This document shows positions 26,927 through 34,872 of a stretch of DNA of 64,000 nt, in pieces (position 1 is the stretch's first letter; each line of letters begins with the position of its first letter). The stretch is from Chthoniobacteraceae bacterium (GTDB lineage Bacteria; Verrucomicrobiota; Verrucomicrobiia; Chthoniobacterales; Chthoniobacteraceae). The stretch lies in NCBI GenBank assembly GCA_028293625.1, contig JAQGOL010000035.1:1-64000 (forward strand), read 5' to 3'. A program made the translations under genes and the position numbers. Under the pieces are notes generated by a model. It ran no database searches and was not told where the DNA came from. It worked only from the letters and a program-made list of their open reading frames with translations.

Positions 26927-28699
26927 ATGTTTCCCTCGCGTGCCTGTTTTAATTTGCCGACGCACCGGTCCGCCGCGCCCGTTATCCGGACAGCGATTTG
27001 CTGCCTGATGGCAGCATTTCACTCGTTGTTCGCCGCAGAGGTTCCCAACTTTACTCTGCTGGATTACAATGGAGCCCCGCATGAGTTGCATCGGGCGGAC
27101 GGTCGCGCGGTAGTCCTTTTTTTCACTGGAATCGGCTGTCCGGTTGCCAGGAAAAACGCGGGAAAACTCGTTGAGCTAAAAAAACAATTCGGCCCTGAAG
27201 TTACAGTCTGGATGGTCGATTCCGAAGCGGGAGTGGATCGTGACAGTGCTCGCAATGAAGCTCAGGAGTTGGGCGTAAGCGACTTGCCATTCCTGCTCGA
27301 TGGCAATCAAGCGCTCGCCCTCGCCCTCGGTGTCGAGAGGACGGCGGAGACAATCGTCATTGATGCAAAGGAATGGTCGGTTATCTACCGCGGCGCCTTG
27401 GATGATCAGTTTTCCGAGGGAAACGAAAAAGCCGAGCCGGGAACCAGGTTTGCCGCGCTAGCGGTGGCGGCGCATCTTGGTGGCAACCCTGTTTTAACAG
27501 CCAGAACGCCTGTGAAAGGTTGCCTGATTAGTTATGAAAAAACAGCAGCGCAATCGGGCGAACTCATTTCTTATTCGAAGCAGATCGCGCCAATCCTCCA
27601 AAAGCATTGTGTAGATTGCCATTCTGAAGGCGATATCGGGCCATTCGCATTTTCGAACTACAACGTCGTCAAAAGAAAGGCGCGGATGATCGAGGAGGTG
27701 TTGTTAACCCAAAGAATGCCGCCATGGCATGCCGATCCGCATTATGGAAAGTTCGCCAATGATGTCTCGATCGCCGCTCCGGATGTGCAAACGCTTTTGG
27801 GCTGGATCAGGCAGGGAGCGCCACGGGACGAAGAAAAGGATCCTTTAAGCGAGCCTCTTGCAGCCAGGCCGGATTGGCAATTGGGCGCGCCCGATTACAT
27901 CATCAAGCTGCCGCAACCGGAACAGATCCCCGCGACTGGCGTGGTGAACTATCGCCATATCAAACTTGATTCGCCGGTGCCTGAAGATGCGTGGCTGGCT
28001 GCAACCGTTGTGCGGCCAGGAAACAGGAAGGTGCTTCATCATGCGATTGTGTATGCCAAGTTCGAAGGGTCCGGGGATGAACCCGGAGGCACCGGAGTAA
28101 AAATTGCCGGATGGGCGCCAGGCCGCCTGCCGCGGCGTCTGCCCGAAGGAACCGGCATCTTTCTTGGCAAAGGTGCAAAACTCGACATCGAGCTTCACTA
28201 CACCACCAACGGAACGCCTCAGACCGACCAGACAGAAATCGGTCTTTATCTGCTGCGTGAAAAGCCAAAATCCGCCTACAAGACAGGGATGGCAATCAAG
28301 CTGGATTTTTCCATTCCAGCCAATGAGCCCAACGCACAGACCTCGGCTGCATTTGTCTTCCAGCGCGACTCGTTTCTTTATGCGCTGACGCCGCACATGC
28401 ATGTGCGCGGTTCATGGATGAAGTATGAGGCGCAATTTCCCGATGGACGCCGTGAGACATTGCTCTCGGTGCCGCGTTTTGATTTCAACTGGCAAACCAG
28501 CTACGGCCTGGCAAAACCGCTGAGGATGCCCGCAGGCACCAAAATCATTTGCACGGGAGCCTTTGATAACTCTGTAAAAAATCTTTCCAATCCGGACCCC
28601 AACAAGGTCGTGCATTGGGGCCAGCAATCGTGGGATGAGATGTTCATCGGCTATGTTGGTTATGTCGAAGTGCCGGTCGAACCGGCTTGTGACAAGTAA
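26927..28699 (+). CDS. Redoxin - cytochrome c - copper type II monooxygenase fusion protein
   Basis: 590 residues from ATG 26927 (TTG 26921 and ATG 27008 are alternatives); exported (hydrophobic core TAICCLMAAFHSLFA). Three parts follow. A thioredoxin/AhpC-type redoxin (about 40-185) has GIGCPVARKN, where one cysteine replaces the CxxC pair. A c-type heme motif CVDCH (about 228-232) opens a small cytochrome-like region with RMPPWHADP. A C-terminal part (about 310-590) resembles the ascorbate-dependent copper monooxygenases (PHM/DBM): KVLHHAIVY for the first copper, HYTTNG, TPHMHVRG with the His-x-His pair, and WDEMFIGY supplying the methionine ligand. The substrate is unknown. Operon with the next gene (8 bp gap). 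Confidence 0.85.
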   Translation: MFPSRACFNLPTHRSAAPVIRTAICCLMAAFHSLFAAEVPNFTLLDYNGAPHELHRADGRAVVLFFTGIGCPVARKNAGKLVELKKQFGPEVTVWMVDSEAGVDRDSARNEAQELGVSDLPFLLDGNQALALALGVERTAETIVIDAKEWSVIYRGALDDQFSEGNEKAEPGTRFAALAVAAHLGGNPVLTARTPVKGCLISYEKTAAQSGELISYSKQIAPILQKHCVDCHSEGDIGPFAFSNYNVVKRKARMIEEVLLTQRMPPWHADPHYGKFANDVSIAAPDVQTLLGWIRQGAPRDEEKDPLSEPLAARPDWQLGAPDYIIKLPQPEQIPATGVVNYRHIKLDSPVPEDAWLAATVVRPGNRKVLHHAIVYAKFEGSGDEPGGTGVKIAGWAPGRLPRRLPEGTGIFLGKGAKLDIELHYTTNGTPQTDQTEIGLYLLREKPKSAYKTGMAIKLDFSIPANEPNAQTSAAFVFQRDSFLYALTPHMHVRGSWMKYEAQFPDGRRETLLSVPRFDFNWQTSYGLAKPLRMPAGTKIICTGAFDNSVKNLSNPDPNKVVHWGQQSWDEMFIGYVGYVEVPVEPACDK

Positions 28700-28707
28700 C
28701 CAAGCGA

Positions 28708-30078
28708 ATGAACGTTCTGTTTGGCTTCGCGTATTTTATCTCCGGTCTTGCGGCCACGAGTCTTGGCATGACGCCGTGCCGGATTGAAGTGGTTGAAAAA
28801 GGAAGCGGCTGGCCGGTGCCGCTGGTCGAATTGCGCACCACGCATAACGCACGATTTGTCAGTGATAACGCGGGAGTGATTGCCGTGGACCTTCCGGAAT
28901 TGATGGAGCGCGAGATTTGGTTTGATGTGATCGGACATGGCTACGGGGTGCCGGTCGACGGACTCGGCTCGCATGGAGTGCGGCTGGTTCCTCGTCCAGG
29001 GACGACGCTAAAGGTGGAGGTCACCCGCACCAATATTGCCAAACGACTCGGCCGCCTGACTGGAAGCGGCCTCTTTGGGGAAAGCCAGAAGACAGGAGAG
29101 GAGCTGGAGTGGCGCGAGTCGGATGTATTCGGCTGCGATAGCGTGCAGAACGCCGTCTATAAAGGAAAGATGTTCTGGGCCTGGGGCGACACTGTCCTGG
29201 CAAGGTATCCGCTTGGTATTTTTGATATGTCGAGCGCGGTGACCTCCGTGCGGCCGCTTGATTCGTTTGAACCGCCGTTGCGGCTCGCGTTTGAGCATTT
29301 TCGCGATCAGAAAGGAGCGCCCCGGGGTGTGGCAAAGATGCCCGGCAGCGGTCCGACCTGGGTCGATGGCTACGTCAGCCTCACTGATAAAACCGGCGCG
29401 CAGCGCTTGGTAGGCACATACGCGAAGATCCGCGGCCATCTTGAGGAATACGAATGCGGGCTTTGCGTTTGGGACGACGAGAAACAGAACTTTGAGCAGC
29501 TTCGCGTGGTTTGGACCAAATCGGACGCGATGCCTAAGCGTCCACCGATGCCCTCGGGACATCCCAGTTTTTTGAAGGATGAAGCGGGCAAGGAGTGGGT
29601 GTTTTTTGGCAATCCATTGCCGACCCTGCGTTGTCCGGCAACCTTTGAGGCGTGGCAGGATTCTTCCACGTGGGAAGTGCTTAAACCAAAGGAGACCCTT
29701 CTCTCCGCGCTCAATGGAAAGCCGGTTAAACCACACTCGGGTTCGATTGCGTGGAATGGTTTTCGAAAACGCTGGGTTGCAGTTTTTATGGAAGCTTTCG
29801 GCAAACCCTCCGCATTCGGCGAGCTCTGGTATGCGGAGAGCAATACGCCGATGGGGCCGTGGGGCAAGGCTATCAAAATTCTTACCCACGAGAATTATAC
29901 CTTCTACAATCCCCGGTTGCATCCCGAGTTTACGCCCGCCGAATCACCGATCCTTCTATTTGAAGGGACGTATACCGCGGAATTCGCCGATCACGCGAAT
30001 CCGACCCCGCGGTATAACTACAACCAGATACTCTATCGGCTCGATCTGGACGACGACGCCCTCGCGCCGGCCCGGTAA
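28708..30078 (+). CDS. Exported predicted beta-propeller protein, DUF4185-like
   Basis: 456 residues, with a weak signal peptide (core LFGFAYFISGLAATSLG). Residues about 25-100 resemble a carboxypeptidase-regulatory or Ig-like fold. The rest looks like a five-bladed propeller of the GH43/DUF4185 kind: WRESDVFGCDSVQNAVYKGK, WAWGDT, GTYAKIRGHLEEYECGLCVW, WYAESNTPMGPW and ENYTFYNPRLHPE. Catalytic acids cannot be assigned, so a glycosidase role is not claimed. It follows the fusion protein with an 8-bp gap and ends 12 bp from the convergent phosphodiesterase stop. I do not recognise a named function. Confidence 0.7.
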   Translation: MNVLFGFAYFISGLAATSLGMTPCRIEVVEKGSGWPVPLVELRTTHNARFVSDNAGVIAVDLPELMEREIWFDVIGHGYGVPVDGLGSHGVRLVPRPGTTLKVEVTRTNIAKRLGRLTGSGLFGESQKTGEELEWRESDVFGCDSVQNAVYKGKMFWAWGDTVLARYPLGIFDMSSAVTSVRPLDSFEPPLRLAFEHFRDQKGAPRGVAKMPGSGPTWVDGYVSLTDKTGAQRLVGTYAKIRGHLEEYECGLCVWDDEKQNFEQLRVVWTKSDAMPKRPPMPSGHPSFLKDEAGKEWVFFGNPLPTLRCPATFEAWQDSSTWEVLKPKETLLSALNGKPVKPHSGSIAWNGFRKRWVAVFMEAFGKPSAFGELWYAESNTPMGPWGKAIKILTHENYTFYNPRLHPEFTPAESPILLFEGTYTAEFADHANPTPRYNYNQILYRLDLDDDALAPAR

Positions 30079-30090
30079 AATTGTTGGCGC

Positions 30091-30894
30091 TTACTTCAGC
30101 TGTTCGCGCAGCCATGCCGGCCGGTTGGTCGTGATCCCATCTACTCCGGCGGCGGCAAGTGTTTTGGCAACAACAGGATCGTCGACTGTCCATGTGTAAA
30201 GTTTAAGGCCGCCGGCTTTGACCTTGTTCACGAAGCTGCCATCGATCGGAAAATGGAAATCGAGGTTCAGGCCGGTGAGTTTGGCGGCCTTGGTTTTCAC
30301 GAGGAGATCATCCAGGGTGGGAAGTTCGCCGGTCGACTTGTTAATGCTGTAAGAAGCCAGCCAATAGATTGCCAGCTCCGGAAATTGAATCCTGGCCTGG
30401 CGCATTGTTTCATAATCAAAACCAATAATGACAAGCTGTTCGGACTTCTTGCCGGATACTTTAAGCACACGCTCAAGCTCAGGCAGGATCTCCGGGCCGC
30501 ATTTGATTTCGATAAAGAAACGTTTGCCATCGGGCATCGTGGCAAGCGCTTCAGCTAAAGTCGGGAGCTTTTCGCCCGTCCATCGCGGATCCTTCCAACT
30601 TCCGGCGTCCTGCGCGCGCAGCTCGGCGAGTGTTTGCTGGACAACGGCTTTGTTCACGCCGGTGATGCGCTTGGTGTTTTTGTCGTGCAGGACGACAATT
30701 TGGTTGTCCTGTGAAAGATAGATGTCGAGTTCATCGGCATCGGCATTTTGCTCCCAGCCAAGTTTAAAGGACGCGACGGTATTTTCAGGAGCATCAAATG
30801 AAGCGCCCCGGTGGGCGATAATTTCAACCGCATGCAGCGAGGAAACGCCGGCCAGCAAAAGCGCGGCCAGCCTGGAAGAGAGAAAAACCTTCAT
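30091..30894 (-). CDS. Exported glycerophosphodiester phosphodiesterase
   Basis: 267 residues from ATG 30894 (MKVFLSSRLAALLLAGVSSL, a signal peptide ending near LHA). The longer frame to 30963 adds an unrelated stretch. GDPD domain motifs are HRGASFDAPENTVASF with the catalytic His and Glu, DELDIYLSQD (the metal-binding E-x-D), VVLHDKNTKRITG with the second His, FIEIK, and the C-terminal YTWTVDDP. It would cleave glycerophosphodiesters in the periplasm to sn-glycerol-3-phosphate and an alcohol, for phosphate or carbon recovery. It stands alone on the minus strand. Confidence 0.93.
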   Translation of the reverse strand: MKVFLSSRLAALLLAGVSSLHAVEIIAHRGASFDAPENTVASFKLGWEQNADADELDIYLSQDNQIVVLHDKNTKRITGVNKAVVQQTLAELRAQDAGSWKDPRWTGEKLPTLAEALATMPDGKRFFIEIKCGPEILPELERVLKVSGKKSEQLVIIGFDYETMRQARIQFPELAIYWLASYSINKSTGELPTLDDLLVKTKAAKLTGLNLDFHFPIDGSFVNKVKAGGLKLYTWTVDDPVVAKTLAAAGVDGITTNRPAWLREQLK

Positions 30895-31320
30895 AGAAAA
30901 GGGAGATAAAAGGAGGGGCGCCTTTTTGTAGCGGAGTGGTTCTGCGAAAACAAAGAATTCCACGGAGGCTCAAAGCGGAGCGCGCCGTTTTTGTCGCGGG
31001 AATATCGGCATGCTTGCACAATGAAATATTCCGGCATTAAACAAATAAAAAGTAGATGACGTGTTTCTTAAGGCCTTTTAAACCAATCCCATTTTGGAAA
31101 TAAAAAACCGCAACGTGGAACATCATTTTAGCAATCCCGCGAAAGCCCTTCCGTCCCGATGCCGCCATATTGCGTGCATGTTATTGCCCCCGCCGGATGA
31201 CTTCATTTGTGCCGATCAGGCAGGCGCTCTGTGCCGTCTTTATGCAGTGATCGATATTCCGATTGGCAGTGATAAAAAATCAGTCCTGAAAGCGTGGAAA
31301 TTTGCCATCGCATTGATCCA
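30895..31320. other. Intergenic region, A+T-rich, no gene seen
   Basis: 426 bp between the divergent phosphodiesterase and small exported protein. The stretch 31010-31110 is poor in G+C relative to its surroundings. Short frames here show no family marks. I see no clear promoter pair, dyad or terminator. Confidence 0.4.
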
Positions 31321-31668
31321 ATGAAACGGCGCGCTTTAATTGTTACTCTCGCAGCGGGTGCAGCTCTGGCCAGCCAAGGGGCCAGGCCTGCCGTGCTTTC
31401 TTTCAATGACGCCATTGAGATTGCCCGGCACGAGATCGAGCGCCGCGGCCTGGCATCCACCCATCACGCGGCGGCACTCTATGCAGGCGAGGACAAGCAT
31501 ACCGAAGGAGCGGCATTCGCGGTGATTATCCGGCCGCGCATGGACGCGCCCGCAAAGCTCAAGCGGACGGCAGCCTCGAAGTTAAAGCTGCTCATTCAGG
31601 AAGATGGCCGCACGAGCCTTCAACGGATTAAGAGCCGCATTTCACGGCGCACAACCCAGGCGGCTTAG
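31321..31668 (+). CDS. Small exported protein of unknown function
   Basis: 115 residues from ATG 31321 (MKRRALIVTLAAGAALASQG), a signal peptide with cleavage near ARPA. The mature part begins SFNDAIEIARHEIERRGL, an amphipathic helix, and contains a strand-like stretch AAFAVIIRPRM and a basic tail. That order (helix, central strands) recalls PepSY-like small domains, but no motif fixes it. Its stop overlaps the tonB stop antisense by three to four bases, so the two transcripts converge. Confidence 0.6.
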   Translation: MKRRALIVTLAAGAALASQGARPAVLSFNDAIEIARHEIERRGLASTHHAAALYAGEDKHTEGAAFAVIIRPRMDAPAKLKRTAASKLKLLIQEDGRTSLQRIKSRISRRTTQAA

Positions 31669-32483
31669 TTGCGCAATGAAAACCGGATCGGCACGATAAA
31701 CTCGCTCGCCACCGGCAATCCGCCGATTCGCGCGGGCTTGAAGCGCCACTCGGCTCGGACCACGGAAAGGGCGCGCTCATCGAGCAGCGGAAAGCCTGAG
31801 CTGCTCCCAAGCGAGACGGATGCGACACTGCCATCCGCATTTAAGCGGACTCGCAATTTCACCACGCCTTCCTGTTTTGCGCGCCGCGCCGCTTCGGGAT
31901 AAGCGGGATGGGGGTTGCGCAGGTAAGCCGGCTTTGCATTGTCGCCGCTGGCAGGCTGCGCGCTGGTTGCATCGGAGCCACGTCTGGCGGAGCTGCCATC
32001 GCCGGCAGCCGCCGAAGGGGCCGCATTGCGTGGCGGCATCGGTTTTTTTTGAACAACGGGTTTGGCGGTAAACGGCTTTGCCGCCACCACGGCGCGCAGC
32101 GGCGGCATCGGCTTGATCATTGCCTCCGGAGGCGCGGGAATCGGCGGAGGTTCCTCCGGTGGCGGCGGCTCGGATGGAGGCTCCGGCTCGGGCGGCTCAG
32201 GTGGCTCGGTTTCATCGCCGGGTTCAAGCGACTCTTCCGCCGCGGCCTCTTCGGCTGGCAGGGCGGCAACCAAGGTCATTTCCACGCTCTGGCCGCCCGC
32301 ATTGATGGCAATCTCCGGGCCTTCAAACTTTCCCGGGCTGGAGAGAAGGAGAAGCGCGCCGTGGAGCAACGCGGCACCGGCAAACGCGAGGAGATAAACG
32401 GCACCGCGATATTCCCGTGGAGATCCGGCGGGATTGGGCTTGGAGGATCCGCCATGCGGGGTCACGGACTCAACCGTGTTCAT
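31665..32483 (-). CDS. tonB: TonB energy-transducing protein
   Basis: 272 residues: N-terminal cytoplasmic segment, one membrane span (about 28-47, YLLAFAGAALLHGALLLL), a long Pro/Glu-rich periplasmic linker (about 85-130, PEPPEPEPP type), then the C-terminal TonB domain (about 190-272; NPHPAYPEAARRAKQEGVVK, LDERALSVVRAEWRFKPARIGG). The canonical YP is present as AYPEAAR. It couples the proton motive force from ExbBD to outer-membrane receptors. The ATG overlaps the exbD stop in ATGA. No TonB-dependent receptor is in the window. Confidence 0.95.
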   Translation of the reverse strand: MNTVESVTPHGGSSKPNPAGSPREYRGAVYLLAFAGAALLHGALLLLSSPGKFEGPEIAINAGGQSVEMTLVAALPAEEAAAEESLEPGDETEPPEPPEPEPPSEPPPPEEPPPIPAPPEAMIKPMPPLRAVVAAKPFTAKPVVQKKPMPPRNAAPSAAAGDGSSARRGSDATSAQPASGDNAKPAYLRNPHPAYPEAARRAKQEGVVKLRVRLNADGSVASVSLGSSSGFPLLDERALSVVRAEWRFKPARIGGLPVASEFIVPIRFSLRN

Positions 32484-32887
32484 TTCGGTTTTGTCTCAAA
32501 GGCGACCTTGCTGATTCCGCAGCGGCGTATCTCATCGAGCACGCCAATGGTCACGCCAAGGCGAGAGTCGGCATCTCCATTGAGGAAAATTTTTGGATCG
32601 GGGCTGCCGGCTTTGAGTTTTTCGAGCGCCGCGGTGAGTTCAGCAGCCGTGACCGGCAGGCGATTAAAAAGAATCGTGTTATCGGCGGACACGGTGATGG
32701 AGGTGAAATCGCTGCGGTCTTGTTTTTCGCCGGTGGCAGCGATGGGAAGATTCACGGGCAGCCCTTTGCTTTTAACCATCGAGAGCGAAACCATGACGAA
32801 CGTCGCGAGCAGAAAGAAAATGATGTCGATCAGCGGGATGATCTCGATGCGCGCTTTCCTGGTGCTGCGTGGAGAGGGGATATCCAT
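32480..32887 (-). CDS. exbD: Biopolymer transport protein ExbD
   Basis: 135 residues from ATG 32887 (MDIPSPRSTRKARIEIIPL), one base after the exbB stop. One N-terminal membrane span with the functional aspartate in PLIDIIFFLLATFVMVSLSM; then a periplasmic domain with VSADNTILFNRLPVTAAEL and FLNGDADSRLGVTIGVLDE. It forms the proton channel with ExbB. Confidence 0.96.
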   Translation of the reverse strand: MDIPSPRSTRKARIEIIPLIDIIFFLLATFVMVSLSMVKSKGLPVNLPIAATGEKQDRSDFTSITVSADNTILFNRLPVTAAELTAALEKLKAGSPDPKIFLNGDADSRLGVTIGVLDEIRRCGISKVAFETKPK

Positions 32888-32888
32888 T

Positions 32889-33491
32889 TCAAGCCGGTTC
32901 GAGCATTCCTTTGACGTGTGCCTCCAGCTGGGAAGCTGCGTCGCTGACTTCGTGGCGTGCCTGTTCGAGCTGCGCATTCAAATAGTTGAATGGAAGCAGC
33001 GCGACGATCGCCACACCCAGGCCAAATGCCGTCGCGATGAGCGCTTCTGCAATTCCGCCTGAGACAGCCGCGGGCGCGCCGAGCTCCTGGTCTCCGAGCA
33101 GGCTGAATGAGCCAATCATCCCGGTGACCGTGCCGAGCAATCCAAGCAAGGGGGCGATGGTGATGGCCGTATCGAGGAGGGCCAGTCCGCGATTGTAACG
33201 CTGCAATTCACGGCCCGCTGCGCGGACAACGGCGTTGAGCTTATCCTCGTGGGAAAGTGCGTAGCAAATGGTGCGCGCAATGAAGTCGCGGGAATTGCGG
33301 CCCAGCCGCTGCGCCTCCTGCATCTCGCCGCGTTCCACCGCCGTTAGCATCGCCTCGATCAACTCGGGATCACGCCGCATCTTTTCACGGATAATAAAAA
33401 AGAGGCGCTCCAGCACGACAGTCAGCGCCATGATGGAAGTAAGAAGAATGGGCCACATGATAGGGCCGCCTTTGTGAAAGAGTTCTAGCAT
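32889..33491 (-). CDS. exbB: MotA/TolQ/ExbB proton channel protein
   Basis: 200 residues from ATG 33491 (MLELFHKGGPIMWPILLTSI); the longer frame upstream is not conserved. Three membrane spans: about 11-35, 100-125 (TITIAPLLGLLGTVTGMI region), and 145-170 (IAEALIATAFGLGVAIVALL). The TolQ/ExbB signatures GLLGTVTGMI and EALIATAFGL are clear. It opens the exbB-exbD-tonB operon. Confidence 0.96.
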   Translation of the reverse strand: MLELFHKGGPIMWPILLTSIMALTVVLERLFFIIREKMRRDPELIEAMLTAVERGEMQEAQRLGRNSRDFIARTICYALSHEDKLNAVVRAAGRELQRYNRGLALLDTAITIAPLLGLLGTVTGMIGSFSLLGDQELGAPAAVSGGIAEALIATAFGLGVAIVALLPFNYLNAQLEQARHEVSDAASQLEAHVKGMLEPA

Positions 33492-33649
33492 GGGAGGATT
33501 GGGTCGCCGGCGACTTTTATGTCCATCCAAAAGGCAGCCAAGGATAAAGGCGCGAAAGAAGCAGGACAAGAAACGCCAGGTTTCGCGAGCGCATGCCGCG
33601 ATGCCCAACACATACATCCTGCTCCGCGGCTTAGAAAAGGGCACCGGCT

Positions 33650-34720
33650 TTACTTTTTCCCGGGCACGGCCAGCAGCGTTTGCTGAAGCATCAGCATGAC
33701 GGCAGCCTCTTCAATTTTAAGGCGGGAAAGCGAACTGCGCCCGTTTCGGAGCAGGGCGATTGTTTCTCCCTTGAGATAATTGGCGAGGACAACGGGATGA
33801 ACGTAACATTTCCGGCAAATCGCCGGGGTATTGCCAAGGATTTGCGACACCGCTTTGATGGCCTGGCTGATGTTTCGTTTGGCTTCACGCACGCATCCGC
33901 ATTTTTCGAATTCGCTGAGCGCCTTGGCGGCAAGCACCGTTCCATTCCAGGTCCGGAAATCCTTGGCGGTAAATTCCGCCCCGGTGATTTCGCGAAGGTA
34001 CGAATTAACGTCCTCGGAAGTGACGTCATGCACGTTGCCATCTTCATCGGTGTATCCGAAAAGCTCCTGCCCTGGGAGATCCTGGCAATGGCGCACGATT
34101 TTGGCCAGTTCAGGATCTTCCAGGCCAATCAAATGGCGTTTACCGCTTTTGCCGACAAACGAGAACTTGATATGCGCGCCCCGGACCGAGACGTGCTTAT
34201 TTCGGAGCGTCGTCAATCCGTAACTTTTATTTGTCTGGGCGTACTCGTCGTTTCCAATGCGGATCAGTGTGGTTTCCAAAAGGCGCACTACGGTGGCGAG
34301 CACTTTTTCACGCGGCATTCCGCGAAGCCGCAGATCGCGGCTCGTGCGCCGGCGGATCTTCGGCAGCGCTTCGGCAAACGCCATCATGCGCTCATACTTG
34401 GATTCGTCGCGGGTCTCGCGCCAGCGTTCGTGGTAACGATATTGTTTGCGGTCCCGGGCGTCGCGGCCCACTGCCTGGAGATGGCCGTTTTTGTGAGGAC
34501 AAATCCAGACCTGGGTCCAGGCAGGCGGGATGACAAGCGCCTTGATCCTATCAAGCGTGGCGGGATCGGTGACCGGCTCGCCCGCGGGGCTCCAATAAGA
34601 AAAGCCGCCCTCTTCAACCCGCCGGCTGATGCCCGGTTGTGTGTCGCTAACGTATCGAAGTCCGGCTGCGCGCGCACTTTCCACGGGGGCCGGCGAAGGA
34701 GTGGTTTCGCAAGAAATCAT
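33650..34720 (-). CDS. DNA topoisomerase IB (poxvirus/eukaryote-like)
   Basis: 356 residues from ATG 34720; ATG 34783 would add 21 residues. Relaxes supercoils through a 3'-phosphotyrosine. Family marks: the N-terminal GGFSYWSPAGEPVTD, IPPAWTQVWICPHKNGHLQA, the catalytic Arg and Lys region (GMPREKVLATVVRLLE, KSYGLTTLRNKHV), FRTWNGTV and the active-site tyrosine in CRKCYVHPVVL. Length fits the short bacterial TopIB class. Confidence 0.95.
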   Translation of the reverse strand: MISCETTPSPAPVESARAAGLRYVSDTQPGISRRVEEGGFSYWSPAGEPVTDPATLDRIKALVIPPAWTQVWICPHKNGHLQAVGRDARDRKQYRYHERWRETRDESKYERMMAFAEALPKIRRRTSRDLRLRGMPREKVLATVVRLLETTLIRIGNDEYAQTNKSYGLTTLRNKHVSVRGAHIKFSFVGKSGKRHLIGLEDPELAKIVRHCQDLPGQELFGYTDEDGNVHDVTSEDVNSYLREITGAEFTAKDFRTWNGTVLAAKALSEFEKCGCVREAKRNISQAIKAVSQILGNTPAICRKCYVHPVVLANYLKGETIALLRNGRSSLSRLKIEEAAVMLMLQQTLLAVPGKK

Positions 34721-34872
34721 ACACGGAAGAAAACGTGGCTCGAAGGGGATGCACGTGAATGGGCGGGCCACATTTAGCGGCATTTTTTTGGCAGGCGTGA
34801 CGCAGGTTTTTCAAAGAGAGATTCTAGGTTAATAGACGAGGCAGGGTTGTTGCTGCGCATCACTGCGTTTCC

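Noticed and set aside
31908-33062. 384-residue open frame on the plus strand
   Set aside because: It runs antisense across tonB and exbD and gives a Gly/Arg-rich product; the minus-strand genes are certain.
33680-34777. 365-residue open frame on the plus strand
   Set aside because: Antisense to topoisomerase IB, whose active-site motifs are all present.
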